This document shows, in pieces, positions 18,532 to 27,423 of a stretch of 64,000 nucleotides of DNA. The position numbers were made by a program, and so were the translations under genes. Source of the stretch: Roseibium sp. TrichSKD4 (GTDB lineage Bacteria; Pseudomonadota; Alphaproteobacteria; Rhizobiales; Stappiaceae). Position 1 is the stretch's first letter. Each line of letters opens with the position of its first letter. The stretch is from contig NZ_GL476311.1 of the NCBI RefSeq assembly GCF_000148725.1, positions 255,501 through 319,500 on the forward strand. The letters are read 5' to 3'. The notes beneath the pieces were generated by a model. It ran no database searches, had not been told where the DNA came from, and saw only the letters and a list, made by a program, of their open reading frames with translations.

Positions 18532-19230
18532 TTATATGATCAAACCTTTTCGGTAAGCGATCATGACTGCATGAGTACGATTTTGAGCGCCAAGTTTTTG
18601 AGTTGCTTCTTTTAAATACCAATCGGCAGTGTGACGAGAGATACCGAGTTTTTCTGCAATTTCTGAACTGGTCAGCCCGTTTGAGCTCCATTTGAGGCAC
18701 TCAACTTCTCTTGGTGTTAAGTCGGTTGGGTTTGTGGCTTCCTCAAAGAGCAATGCCGCAAAGCGGGAGCTTGTATACAGTCCAGCGAGGTGAAGGAGAT
18801 TTATAATGACTCCGGAAAGATCCGAAGGAATGCCGATGAACGCGATCAGGCCAGACAATCCGCATCTGTCGAAGGTTGGTACAAAAACCGTGGAAGCTGA
18901 GGTCTGATCATCAGTCGGATTATTTGTCCTTCCCGCAGCGCAGTCATGTTTTGTGAACGCGGTTTTCTGGCGAGCAGCATTCTCGATCAGTTCATCACTG
19001 AATATTGGGCTACTGCGACCGACCTGAAGTTGCCAGCCTGCATCGCGGTGGGCCGAAACGAACCGGTAGGACGTTTTCGAGTTTTCTCGCCGAACATGCA
19101 AAGCCTTCAGTGCGGAAAACCCGATGGTGGCCGACAAATTGGTCAATTGCGCTTCCAGCGAGGGGACGTCCGGGCAATTTAAAACAGCTTCGCAAATCTC
19201 CAGAACAGACAGTGTGCGACTATCCATCAT
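18532..19230 (-). CDS. LuxR family transcriptional regulator
   Basis: A 232-aa regulator. The C-terminal GerE-type helix-turn-helix covers about residues 168-228 (LTPREVECLKWSSNGLTSSE, then IAEKLGISRHTADWYLKEA). The N-terminal half (about 1-160) resembles an autoinducer-binding-like alpha/beta sensor domain but is divergent, so the ligand cannot be predicted. No luxI-type synthase is present in the window, so this would be a LuxR solo. Divergent from the helicase gene across a 580-bp gap. Confidence 0.85.
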   Translation of the reverse strand: MMDSRTLSVLEICEAVLNCPDVPSLEAQLTNLSATIGFSALKALHVRRENSKTSYRFVSAHRDAGWQLQVGRSSPIFSDELIENAARQKTAFTKHDCAAGRTNNPTDDQTSASTVFVPTFDRCGLSGLIAFIGIPSDLSGVIINLLHLAGLYTSSRFAALLFEEATNPTDLTPREVECLKWSSNGLTSSEIAEKLGISRHTADWYLKEATQKLGAQNRTHAVMIAYRKGLII

Positions 19231-19812
19231 TTGTCGGATTCGCCGTTAACGTGCTTGGAGAGAGGACAACCGGGAGGCGTCATATGTTGATCCATTTTGG
19301 GTCAGTAGCTTAATTCGGGCGGTAAAGGGATATCTCTTACCCAGGTCAAGGTGCCTGCATATGGGGTCATAGGGCGGTTAAAACTCGATATCTGGCCAGA
19401 ACAGATCAACAACACTGCTGAATCAGCGATTCGTGCAGTATCTGTTCACGGTCCGTCCAGCGAGTAACTTTTATAACTTTATTGTCAACCAGAGGTTTAG
19501 TAAATGATTTGCTTGACTCGTCTTTTGTCGGATTCCGCAAGGAGAGCGGTAAACGATTCATAAGATTCAAGATTTTGAGCCCCTCAATGCATGAGTTACT
19601 ACACCTCGTAGGGAACGAAGGGTGAATCACCTAAAGTCAGCGATTCGGTCAGTGTTTGTTCCAGACTCGTTCTACTTGCAGCGAATCGGTCGCATGTCGG
19701 CAGCTGCTGTGAAAGAAATCTTCGCAGGACAGGGCGGCCTGTGTGTGCTAGACACCCGCTGTCGATAACCAGAGCGATCCGGTCGCTTCGAAATCATTCC
19801 ATTTATCTGAGC
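19231..19812. other. Intergenic region with short imperfect repeats
   Basis: No convincing gene. Two short direct repeats are visible: TTTGTCGGATTC at 19230-19241 and 19524-19535, and TCAGCGATTCG at 19423-19433 and 19637-19647 (the latter pair continuing into similar CAGTRTYTGTTC sequence). It may contain the divergent promoters of the LuxR-type gene and the helicase. A 74-codon minus-strand open frame at 19406-19630 has no protein-like features. Confidence 0.35.
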
Positions 19813-22800
19813 ATGTCCCGTCCCCATCCAATGCAACTTCCTCCCGCGGCCAGATCGCGGACAGTGACTGCCGTTCTCGGGCCGACCAACACGGGAAAAA
19901 CCCACCTCGCGATCGAGCGTATGTTGGCGCAAAAGTCTGGTCTGATTGGCCTGCCCCTGCGTTTGCTGGCCCGCGAGGTCTATGCCAAGGTGGTGGACCG
20001 AGCCGGAGTTGACGCCGTTGCGCTGATCACTGGCGAAGAGAAGGTGATCCCCAAAGCGCCGCGCTATTGGGTGTCGACGGTCGAGGCCATGCCGCTGGAC
20101 CTTCAGACCGGCTTTGTCGCGATCGATGAAGTGCAGCTGGCCGGAAATCTGGATCGTGGCCATGTTTTCACAGACCGGGTTCTGAACCTTCGGGGTCAAT
20201 CGGAAACGCTGCTGCTCGGGTCGATGACCGTGCGCCCGCTTCTTGAAAAGCTGATCCCCGGTTTGAATGTGGTGACGCGTCCGCGCATGTCTGTTTTGAC
20301 CTATGCTGGCTCAAAGAAGGTTTCCCGTCTTCCGGCGCGTTCTGCCATTGTCGCGTTCTCATCAGATGAGGTTTACGGCATCGCCGAGCTTATTCGCCGC
20401 CAACGCGGTGGGGCGGCAGTCGTTCTTGGATCGCTGAGCCCGCGTACGAGAAACGCGCAGGTCGAACTCTTCCAAAATGGCGATGTTGACCACCTTGTTG
20501 CGACGGACGCAATCGGGATGGGGTTGAACCTTGATGTCGATCACATCGCCTTTGCCGGTACACGCAAATATGACGGTTATCAGTACCGTCAGTTGACGCC
20601 TGCAGAGATGGGGCAGATTGCCGGCCGGGCTGGTCGCCATACCCGCGACGGCACTTTTGGTGTTACCGGCCGGGTGGATCCACCGGATGATGAACTGGTG
20701 GAACGGATTGAAAGTCACCAGTTTAACGGGCTTAAAGTGCTGCAATGGCGCAACAGCGCGCTGGATTTTTCATCAATTTCCGCCCTGAAACGCACATTGG
20801 ACAGTGCTCCGCGTGAAGATGGACTTGCACGGGCGCCTATAAGTGATGATGTATCTGCATTGGAACATTTGACGCGACAAGCAGATATTGTTGACATGGC
20901 GCGAGGGCGCAGGGAGGTCGAGCTTTTGTGGGACGTTTGTCAGGTCCCAGATTATCGCAAGATCGCTCCTGCCAACCATGGTGACCTGCTTTGTTCGATT
21001 TTCAGTCATCTGATTCAGGATGGAAATATTGATGAGGACTGGTTTACGCGGCAATTGGCCTTCGCAGATCGTGTAGATGGTGATATCGACACGCTTGCAA
21101 ATCGCATCGCTCATGTCCGCACATGGACGTTTGTTGCAAACCGGCAAGATTGGCTTGCCGACCCAGACCATTGGCAAGGGGTCACTCGCGGCATAGAAGA
21201 CCGGCTGTCGGACGCCTTGCATGACCGCCTGACCCAAAGGTTCGTCGACCGGCGAACCAGTGTATTGATGAGACGCTTGAGAGAGAACGCAATGCTGGAA
21301 GCGGAAATTACATCGAGCGGTGATGTGCTCGTTGAAGGACAGCACATCGGGAACCTGCTTGGCTTCCGGTTTGCCCCAGATGCAGGGGCGGATGGTCCGG
21401 ATGCAAAAACGGTGCGCGCTGCTGCCCAAATAGCTCTGGCAACTGAAATAGAAAGCCGTGCGGATAAGTTATCCCGGTCCGAGAATCCAGACTTCATTCT
21501 GACTGCAGACGGCAGCATCCGTTGGCGCGGTGAGGCTGTCGCAAAACTGGTTGCAAGCGACGATGTACTTGCCCCTTCTGCCTTGCTTCTGGCGGATGAA
21601 AACCTCTCGGGTCCGGCGCGAGAGAAGGTTCAGGAGCGGATTGACCTCTGGGTGAAAGCCCAAATTGAATTGCTGCTCAAGCCTTTGGTCGATCTGAAGG
21701 CAGGGGAAGGTCTTGATGGTTTGGCCCGCGGTGTTGCGTTTCAGATCGTTGAAGGACTTGGCATTCTTGAGCGTCAGGATGCCGCTGAAGACATTCGCCA
21801 GCTGGATCAGGACATGCGGGCGTCATTGCGGAAGTATGGTGTGCGCTTTGGGGCCTACACAATCTTTGTGCCGAGCCTCTTGAAGCCAGCGCCAAGTCAG
21901 CTTTTGGCTCAACTTTGGGCGTTGAAGAACGATTCCCTGGATATGAACGGCCTTGCCGAGCTGCCGCAGCTCAGTGCTTCGGGCCGAACATCCATTCCGG
22001 TAGACACGTCCATTTCGCCGGCCCTTTACAAGGTTGTCGGTTTCCGGGTGTGTGGTGGTCGTGCCGTTCGTGTCGATATTCTGGAGCGATTGGCTGATCT
22101 TATTCGTCCATTGATTTCCTGGAAGCCGCTGGACAAAGAGGTGGCTCCGCCGGAAGGTGCGATTGAACAAGGTGGCGGGTTCACTGTCACTGTTGCCATG
22201 ACGTCTCTGCTTGGGTGCGCGGGTGAAGACTTTGCTGAGGTTTTGACGTCTCTCGGCTATCGCTTTGAGACGAAGGAAGTTCAGCGTCCGGTTGTGAAAA
22301 AGGCGAGTGACTCTGCTGAGGCGCCTGCCACGGAGAGCGCTGCAGCGCCTGCGGATGCATCTGGCGAAAAAACTGATGCACCTGCTGAACAGGTGGCTGG
22401 CTCCGAGCCAGAGGCAAATGCAGACGGGTCAGCAGATGATGTGGCTCCGTCTGAGGCAGCAGAAGATCCGGCCCCCGAAGCAAGCGTTGCGGCTGATAAT
22501 GAGGCTCCGGCAGCAGAAGGTGGTGCCAGCGAAACTGAATCTGCTGCTGAGCTTGCTGAAGGGGAAATGGAAACCGTTGAAATCCAGATCTGGCGTCCGG
22601 GTCGTTCCGATCGCCGACCGCGTAATCGGGGTCAGGACAATCGTCGTGGCGATAACCGCAAAGGTGCTGGCCGCGGTGACAAGCGCGCCCATGGCGGCAA
22701 GGGCGGTCCCGGCGGTAAACCTCACAAGGGTAAGGGTGGCGCTGGTGGTGGACCACGGCGTGACAAGGCGCCTGCCAAAGACAAGCCGATTGATCCGGAT

Positions 22801-22860
22801 TCTCCGTTCGCGGCGCTGATGGCGCTGAAAGAAAACATGAACTCCAAGGACAAGTCCTGA
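19813..22860 (+). CDS. Suv3-like ATP-dependent RNA helicase
   Basis: 1015 aa from the ATG at 19813; the frame continues upstream to 19741 but the residues there look non-coding. The superfamily 2 helicase core has Walker A GPTNTGKT (residues 23-30), a Walker B variant AIDEVQLAG, and motif VI QIAGRAGRHTRDG, the combination typical of mitochondrial Suv3-type helicases and their alphaproteobacterial relatives. After about residue 810 comes an acidic Ala/Pro/Glu-rich low-complexity region, then a basic Arg/Gly/Lys-rich tail, probably RNA-binding. Likely role is in RNA turnover. The downstream S4 gene is about 30 bp away. Confidence 0.92.
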   Translation: MSRPHPMQLPPAARSRTVTAVLGPTNTGKTHLAIERMLAQKSGLIGLPLRLLAREVYAKVVDRAGVDAVALITGEEKVIPKAPRYWVSTVEAMPLDLQTGFVAIDEVQLAGNLDRGHVFTDRVLNLRGQSETLLLGSMTVRPLLEKLIPGLNVVTRPRMSVLTYAGSKKVSRLPARSAIVAFSSDEVYGIAELIRRQRGGAAVVLGSLSPRTRNAQVELFQNGDVDHLVATDAIGMGLNLDVDHIAFAGTRKYDGYQYRQLTPAEMGQIAGRAGRHTRDGTFGVTGRVDPPDDELVERIESHQFNGLKVLQWRNSALDFSSISALKRTLDSAPREDGLARAPISDDVSALEHLTRQADIVDMARGRREVELLWDVCQVPDYRKIAPANHGDLLCSIFSHLIQDGNIDEDWFTRQLAFADRVDGDIDTLANRIAHVRTWTFVANRQDWLADPDHWQGVTRGIEDRLSDALHDRLTQRFVDRRTSVLMRRLRENAMLEAEITSSGDVLVEGQHIGNLLGFRFAPDAGADGPDAKTVRAAAQIALATEIESRADKLSRSENPDFILTADGSIRWRGEAVAKLVASDDVLAPSALLLADENLSGPAREKVQERIDLWVKAQIELLLKPLVDLKAGEGLDGLARGVAFQIVEGLGILERQDAAEDIRQLDQDMRASLRKYGVRFGAYTIFVPSLLKPAPSQLLAQLWALKNDSLDMNGLAELPQLSASGRTSIPVDTSISPALYKVVGFRVCGGRAVRVDILERLADLIRPLISWKPLDKEVAPPEGAIEQGGGFTVTVAMTSLLGCAGEDFAEVLTSLGYRFETKEVQRPVVKKASDSAEAPATESAAAPADASGEKTDAPAEQVAGSEPEANADGSADDVAPSEAAEDPAPEASVAADNEAPAAEGGASETESAAELAEGEMETVEIQIWRPGRSDRRPRNRGQDNRRGDNRKGAGRGDKRAHGGKGGPGGKPHKGKGGAGGGPRRDKAPAKDKPIDPDSPFAALMALKENMNSKDKS

Positions 22861-22889
22861 TAGCGTCTGAAAAGGTTGAGGCCGGGCCG

Positions 22890-23267
22890 GTGTCTGCTGG
22901 CCTGCGTATCGACAAGTGGCTCTGGTACGCCAGAGTCACCAAATCCCGCTCACCTGCCCAAAAGCTGGCGACCGGCGGTCATGTCCGATTGAACAAGGAC
23001 AAGATCTCCTCTGCCAGCAAGACGGTTCGTGTCGGGGATGTGTTGACCATCGCACTGGAGCGGCGTGTTCTGGTTTTGAAGGTCAAGCAACTGGGATCGA
23101 GGCGCGGACCATTTTCAGAAGCGCAAACCCTATACGAAGATTTGTCTCCACCACCTGCTCCCAAAACAAACGAAATAAACCCCTCGGTTCCGCGCCGAGA
23201 TCAGGGGGCAGGGCGTCCGACAAAACGGGAAAGACGCCAGCTGGATGCCTTTCGGAAGGCTGATTGA
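22890..23267 (+). CDS. S4-domain RNA-binding protein (Hsp15-like)
   Basis: 125 aa from a GTG start. The N-terminal S4 RNA-binding domain is clear: LRIDKWLWYARVTKSRSPAQ, GGHVRLN and VRVGDVLTI. It belongs to the Hsp15-like group, which binds stalled 50S subunits in E. coli; the same role is plausible here. The C-terminus is basic (RRDQGAGRPTKRERRQL). Placement directly after the Suv3-like helicase suggests co-transcription. Confidence 0.88.
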   Translation: MSAGLRIDKWLWYARVTKSRSPAQKLATGGHVRLNKDKISSASKTVRVGDVLTIALERRVLVLKVKQLGSRRGPFSEAQTLYEDLSPPPAPKTNEINPSVPRRDQGAGRPTKRERRQLDAFRKAD

Positions 23268-23478
23268 AATAGCTTTTTGCAAAGTGGGCGCAATTGGGTG
23301 CGGTTTTTCGCCACCGACCGCCGGGAAGGTTTTTGCAAAGCTTGCGTGGGCTGCCCAAACACGATACCTCAATCGCCCAAATGAAAAGGTTGGCGCACAA
23401 GGGGCGTCTTCCAGGTTTCCTTATGACCATTGGTGAGCCGGTCATTCCGCGCTGCCGCTTGTAAACTTGAGGATCGCG

Positions 23479-23811
23479 ATGACATACGTCGTCACCGACA
23501 ACTGCATCAAATGCAAGTACACTGACTGTGTAGAAGTTTGCCCCGTTGATTGCTTCTACGAGGGTGAGAATATGCTCGTCATCAATCCGGATGAGTGCAT
23601 TGACTGCGGTGTGTGTGAACCGGAATGCCCCGCTGAGGCCATTTTACCAGATACTGAGCCGGGTCTGGAAAAATGGATTGAGCTCAACGCCGAATACTCG
23701 GAAAAGTGGCCGAACATCACCGAGAAAAAGGATGAGTTGCCTGAAGCCAAGGAATTTGACGGCAAAAAAGACAAGCTCGAAAAGTATTTCTCGCCGAACG
23801 GTCCGGCGTGA
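23479..23811 (+). CDS. fdxA: 7Fe ferredoxin FdxA
   Basis: 110 aa from the ATG at 23479, which has GAGG 6 nt upstream. The N-terminus [20 protein letters not shown] and the second cluster motif [12 protein letters not shown] give the Cys pattern of [3Fe-4S][4Fe-4S] ferredoxins of the FdxA/FdII type. The Lys/Glu-rich C-terminal extension ([20 protein letters not shown]) is typical. Soluble electron carrier. A weak hairpin follows the gene. Confidence 0.95.
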   Translation: MTYVVTDNCIKCKYTDCVEVCPVDCFYEGENMLVINPDECIDCGVCEPECPAEAILPDTEPGLEKWIELNAEYSEKWPNITEKKDELPEAKEFDGKKDKLEKYFSPNGPA

Positions 23812-23832
23812 CACTGAAGTAAGTCATTGAAA

Positions 23833-23862
23833 ACGCTGCGGGATGTTTGGGTTTTGCAGCGT
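23833..23862 (+). terminator. Probable fdxA terminator
   Basis: 7-bp inverted repeat ACGCTGC / GCAGCGT with a 16-nt loop, followed by ATTTC. A weak terminator immediately downstream of fdxA. Confidence 0.4.
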
Positions 23863-23940
23863 ATTTCGTCAAATTCTGGAGGCCATTAGCATTTCGCATG
23901 GCAGCAAAGCGTGTTGCACCATAGCATCACGCTTTAATTT

Positions 23941-23970
23941 TTGACAAAGCTGTGTTATTGTCATGAGATA
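23941..23970 (+). promoter_or_regulatory. Candidate carD promoter with overlapping inverted repeat
   Basis: The perfect -35 TTGACA at 23941-23946 is followed after 17-18 nt by a weak -10 (TGAGAT/GAGATA). An inverted repeat TGACAA-N10-TTGTCA (23942-23963) overlaps the -35, suggesting an operator. It lies about 280 bp upstream of carD, in the 433-bp fdxA-carD gap, where I see no gene. Confidence 0.4.
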
Positions 23971-24122
23971 GTCGTTCACTGACGACATGTCCCCTGAATG
24001 GAGGTCATCAGCACCTATGGCTGATCCAACGGTAGAAAAATACTCCCGGCTGAATCGCCTATGTCACTTTCAGGGTTTTAGAGTGGATTTTAACGGCTGA
24101 CTACCTACACGCGCCAGATTTC

Positions 24123-24153
24123 AACAGGCGTTCCGCTTCAGGGATCGCCTGTT
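24123..24153 (+). promoter_or_regulatory. Hairpin in the carD leader
   Basis: Perfect 8-bp stem AACAGGCG / CGCCTGTT with a 15-nt loop, followed by TTGG. It lies about 90 bp before the carD start, inside the presumed 5' leader. It could be an attenuator or simply mRNA structure. Confidence 0.35.
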
Positions 24154-24244
24154 TGGTTTGCGCGTTGCAACGATAACCAGGTCCGAACACGATCGGTCCG
24201 CACCGGCCGCCCAAGCCGGTTTCTGCGCAGGAGAAGACATTAGA

Positions 24245-24829
24245 ATGGCAAGCACGACTAAAAAGACCGCGCAGCGTCAGGGTTTTAAAACAGGTGAGTA
24301 CATTGTTTATCCGGCACATGGTGTAGGTCAAATTACTGCCATTGAAGAGCAAAATGTCGCAGGTCACTCCTTGGAACTTCTGGTCATCGTCTTTGAAAAA
24401 GACAAAATGACTCTTCGCGTCCCAGTCGCAAAAATCGCTTCTGTTGGAATGCGTAAGCTCGGTGACCCGGATGCCGTGAAGAAGGCTCTGGAGACTGTGC
24501 GTGGCCGCCCGCGTGTCAAGCGCACGATGTGGAGCCGCCGTGCTCAGGAATATGAAGCAAAGATCAATTCTGGCGATCTGATCTCCATCTCCGAGGTTGT
24601 TCGTGACCTCTATCGGTCTGACAGCCAGCCTGAACAGTCCTATTCCGAGCGTCAGCTCTACGAAGCTGCGCTTGACCGGCTTGCGCGTGAAATTGCGGCC
24701 GTCAACAAGTGCTCGGAAACGGAAGCGACCAAGCAGATCGAACAAACGCTTGAAAAGTCGCCAAACCGTCCGAAGGCACCAGCAGAAGCTGATTCAACTG
24801 GTTCTGACGGTCAAGAAGAAGCTGCCTGA
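24245..24829 (+). CDS. carD: CarD family transcriptional regulator
   Basis: 194 aa from the ATG at 24245 (AGGAG 11 nt upstream); the open frame extends to 24158 but those residues do not look like CarD. The N-terminal RNA-polymerase interaction (Tudor-like) domain is clear: FKTGEYIVYPAHGVGQITAI, then LRVPVAKIASVGMRKL. The helical C-terminal domain contains the conserved MWSRRAQEYEAKINSGD segment. CarD stabilises open promoter complexes. Position just upstream of rpoH is a conserved alphaproteobacterial arrangement. Confidence 0.95.
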   Translation: MASTTKKTAQRQGFKTGEYIVYPAHGVGQITAIEEQNVAGHSLELLVIVFEKDKMTLRVPVAKIASVGMRKLGDPDAVKKALETVRGRPRVKRTMWSRRAQEYEAKINSGDLISISEVVRDLYRSDSQPEQSYSERQLYEAALDRLAREIAAVNKCSETEATKQIEQTLEKSPNRPKAPAEADSTGSDGQEEAA

Positions 24830-24852
24830 TCAGACAGGTAGATCTCAATTTG

Positions 24853-24881
24853 AAAAGGGTCCGGTTTGCCGGGCCCTTTTT
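24853..24881 (+). terminator. carD rho-independent terminator
   Basis: Stem AAGGGTCCGG / CCGGGCCCTT (one G-U pair) with a 4-nt loop, followed by TTTTT. Strong intrinsic terminator between carD and rpoH. Confidence 0.85.
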
Positions 24882-24990
24882 GCATTTGTGGCTTAAATGG
24901 AAAAACATCTTCAATTTGGAGTGGCCTACTCAAATTGATCCAGTCTTCGTGTTCCTACGTAAAGTTGTCGAATATGCAGGAGATTGGCAG

Positions 24991-25866
24991 ATGTCTGCTT
25001 CGACGACAGAGCGCCGTGAACTGGTGCGTAAGGCAATGAAAGCGCCCTACCTGACCCGCGAAGAGGAGCATGACCTCGCGGTGAGATGGCGGGACAACCG
25101 CGATGAAAAGGCGTTGGAGAAATTGTCTCTCTCCCATACACGCCTCGTCATATCCGTTGCTTCAAAATTCCGGAATTTCGGTTTGCCTCTCGGGGACCTC
25201 ATCCAAGAAGGCCATGTTGGTCTTCTTGAAGCTGCTGCCCGGTTTGAGCCGGAGCGGGAAGTACGATTTTCGACCTATGCCACCTGGTGGATCAGGGCGT
25301 CGATCCAGGACTATATTCTTCGGAACTGGTCGATTGTTCGGGGCGGCACGTCTTCTTCCCAAAAGGCCCTGTTCTTCAATCTTCGGCGCTTACGCGCAAA
25401 GCTGTCCGGAAACCAACAGAATTTGACCGACAGCGAACTGCACCAAAAAATTGCGGATGCCATTGGTGTCAAGCCAGCCGATGTTGCGACCATGAATGCA
25501 CGTCTGTCCGGGCCGGATACCTCGTTGAATGCTCCGGTAACAGATTCCGAAGGGTCAAGCTCGGATCGGCAGGACTTTCTCGTGTCTGACGCTCCGCAGC
25601 CCGATGATATTGTATCAGAAAGCATCGACACGGAGCGCCGCCGCAAATGGTTGGCCTCGGCCATGACGGTTTTAACCGACCGGGAGTTGAAAATCGTTCG
25701 GGAGAGGCGGTTGACCGAAGAAGGGGCGACACTTGAGTCCCTTGGGCAAAAGCTTGGTATTTCCAAGGAGCGCGTGCGTCAGATCGAAAGTCGCGCAATG
25801 GAGAAGCTCAAAACGGCATTGATGGATGCAAACCGATCTGGTTCGCTTGTGCCAGCAGCCGTTTGA
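24991..25866 (+). CDS. rpoH: RNA polymerase heat-shock sigma factor (sigma-32)
   Basis: 291 aa from the ATG at 24991, which has AGGAG 8 nt upstream; the frame is open further upstream but runs through the carD terminator. Region 2 (GLPLGDLIQEGHVGLLEAAA, then REVRFSTYATWWIRASIQDYIL), the RpoH box (QKALFFNLRRLR), and region 4 with its C-terminal HTH (LESLGQKLGISKERVRQIES) are all present. It directs heat-shock or related stress promoters. Divergence in region 3 suggests an RpoH2-like paralogue, but this cannot be settled here. Confidence 0.93.
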   Translation: MSASTTERRELVRKAMKAPYLTREEEHDLAVRWRDNRDEKALEKLSLSHTRLVISVASKFRNFGLPLGDLIQEGHVGLLEAAARFEPEREVRFSTYATWWIRASIQDYILRNWSIVRGGTSSSQKALFFNLRRLRAKLSGNQQNLTDSELHQKIADAIGVKPADVATMNARLSGPDTSLNAPVTDSEGSSSDRQDFLVSDAPQPDDIVSESIDTERRRKWLASAMTVLTDRELKIVRERRLTEEGATLESLGQKLGISKERVRQIESRAMEKLKTALMDANRSGSLVPAAV

Positions 25867-25910
25867 CGGATACTTCTGCAGAGCTTTGCAATCAAATGAC
25901 GCGGGTACGG

Positions 25911-25935
25911 AAAGCTGGCTATCTTGCCAGCTTTT
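25911..25935. terminator. Bidirectional terminator between rpoH and M48 protease
   Basis: 9-bp stem AAAGCTGGC / GCCAGCTTT with a 6-nt loop, T-rich on both strands. It serves the convergent rpoH and M48 genes. Confidence 0.75.
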
Positions 25936-25941
25936 CTATTT

Positions 25942-27423
25942 TTAGTCGGTTACGATTTTGAGCGCTGTTCCCGGTGGAATGGCCCTGTTCGGATCTAGTC
26001 CGTTGAGGACGGAGAAGAACTTCAAACGTCGGGAAGCTTCAACCCCTTGCATGTTCACCGCGACCTTACGCGGGGTGTCGCCGGGTTTAGATGTGACAAT
26101 CTTAATCCGGAGAGGCTGCAACCGGGCTCTGTCGGTTGGGCTTAGCTGCCTGAAGCTGCGAATGGTTTCTTGAAACTGCTGTTCAAAAGCAGCGTTTGGT
26201 GCGCGGCTGGCGAAAATGAACCGATAACCTGTTTTTCCTATCCGAAGAACCGCTATGCGAAACGACCAGCCTTGGGTCGCGGCAGACCCGACAATGCCGG
26301 GCAAACCGTTGACTGTTGTCTCCTGGATGCTTTGGGGGAGCAAACCATTGATCCAGCCGGAGGTCATGTAGTCGCGCAAACTTTTGAACTTGCTCAGGTT
26401 TGCACCGTCAAAGCGAATGGCTGTACCAGCACTGTTGCTTGCCAGAACGGCTTCTGGCGAGTTTTCAAGAATGTACCCGCTTGGGACCGTGTAGCCGATG
26501 CCGAGAGATTTGTGCAGGAACGTACGACCGCGAATAAAGCCCTCTGCTGGATCATCTCCATAGAGCATGCCGTCAAGGGACGTGAGGTACCGTTTGCGGT
26601 CCCGTTCACCCACGCCCGGTGTGCCGATCTTTCTTGCAGACTGGGTTGCAATAGCGAGGCGTTCGGGAGTCGAAGGATGCGAGGATAGAAAGTCTGGAGC
26701 ACTCGAAGAAGCATCTTGAGCACGCTGATAGGCCGCAAAGGTTGCCATGGATTTCAAAAACCGGGCAGCGGCATATGGGTCAAATCCTGCCTTTGCCAAC
26801 GTTCTGACACCAATCTCGTCAGCTTCCAGTTCCTGAACTTGCGAGAAGCGGGCAAAAGACAATTCGGATGAGGCGATCGCAGCTCTGGCCTGCTCGTCAT
26901 CTCTCACCACATTGGTCAGGATTTTGTCCGCCAGTTCCCGGGCTTCGGCCCGTTGCTGGCGTTTGATCGCGTGATTGGCTGTGACATGCGCCATTTCATG
27001 GGCAAGGACGGCGGCAAGTTCGGACGTATCATTTGCAAGGGCCAGCAGCCCTCGGGTGACATAGAGATACCCGCCGGGCAAGGCAAATGCATTGATGGCT
27101 GGCGAGTTCAGGATGGTGATCCGATAACTCTGGGACGGATCTTCAGACGCTTCGACAAGACGGCCGACGACGCTGGCTACAGCGCGTTCGGCGCCAGGGT
27201 CTTTGTAAACACCACCATAGGTGGCCACAACACGGGGATGTTCGCGCGCTCCAATGTCGGCAGCAAGGTTTGGACGCAGTGTGCCCGGCGCAACAGTTCC
27301 GACATTGGGGCCATTGCCCATTAACTGGCATGCCGTCAACGCACCACAAAGCAAGACAGCAATTCCGATTTTCAATCGGCGTCGAAGCGCGGTTTTATCT
27401 CCACTTTTGGCCAGCGCACTCAC
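25942..27423 (-). CDS. M48 family metalloprotease lipoprotein with C-terminal LysM-like domain
   Basis: A 493-aa protein. The N-terminal signal ends in a lipobox (LLCGALTAC, Cys32), so it is a probable outer-membrane lipoprotein. The zinc-protease motif HEMAH lies at residues 142-146, with the third ligand in QELEADEIGV. The C-terminal region ends in a LysM-like segment (KPGDTPRKVAVNMQG...ALKIVTD). This resembles BepA/LoiP-like quality-control proteases of the envelope. It overlaps the upstream SNase-like gene by 4 bp, indicating an operon. Confidence 0.92.
   Translation of the reverse strand: MSALAKSGDKTALRRRLKIGIAVLLCGALTACQLMGNGPNVGTVAPGTLRPNLAADIGAREHPRVVATYGGVYKDPGAERAVASVVGRLVEASEDPSQSYRITILNSPAINAFALPGGYLYVTRGLLALANDTSELAAVLAHEMAHVTANHAIKRQQRAEARELADKILTNVVRDDEQARAAIASSELSFARFSQVQELEADEIGVRTLAKAGFDPYAAARFLKSMATFAAYQRAQDASSSAPDFLSSHPSTPERLAIATQSARKIGTPGVGERDRKRYLTSLDGMLYGDDPAEGFIRGRTFLHKSLGIGYTVPSGYILENSPEAVLASNSAGTAIRFDGANLSKFKSLRDYMTSGWINGLLPQSIQETTVNGLPGIVGSAATQGWSFRIAVLRIGKTGYRFIFASRAPNAAFEQQFQETIRSFRQLSPTDRARLQPLRIKIVTSKPGDTPRKVAVNMQGVEASRRLKFFSVLNGLDPNRAIPPGTALKIVTD

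Noticed and set aside
19406-19630. 74-codon minus-strand open frame
   Set aside because: No ribosome site, atypical composition, and it spans short repeats in a divergent promoter gap.
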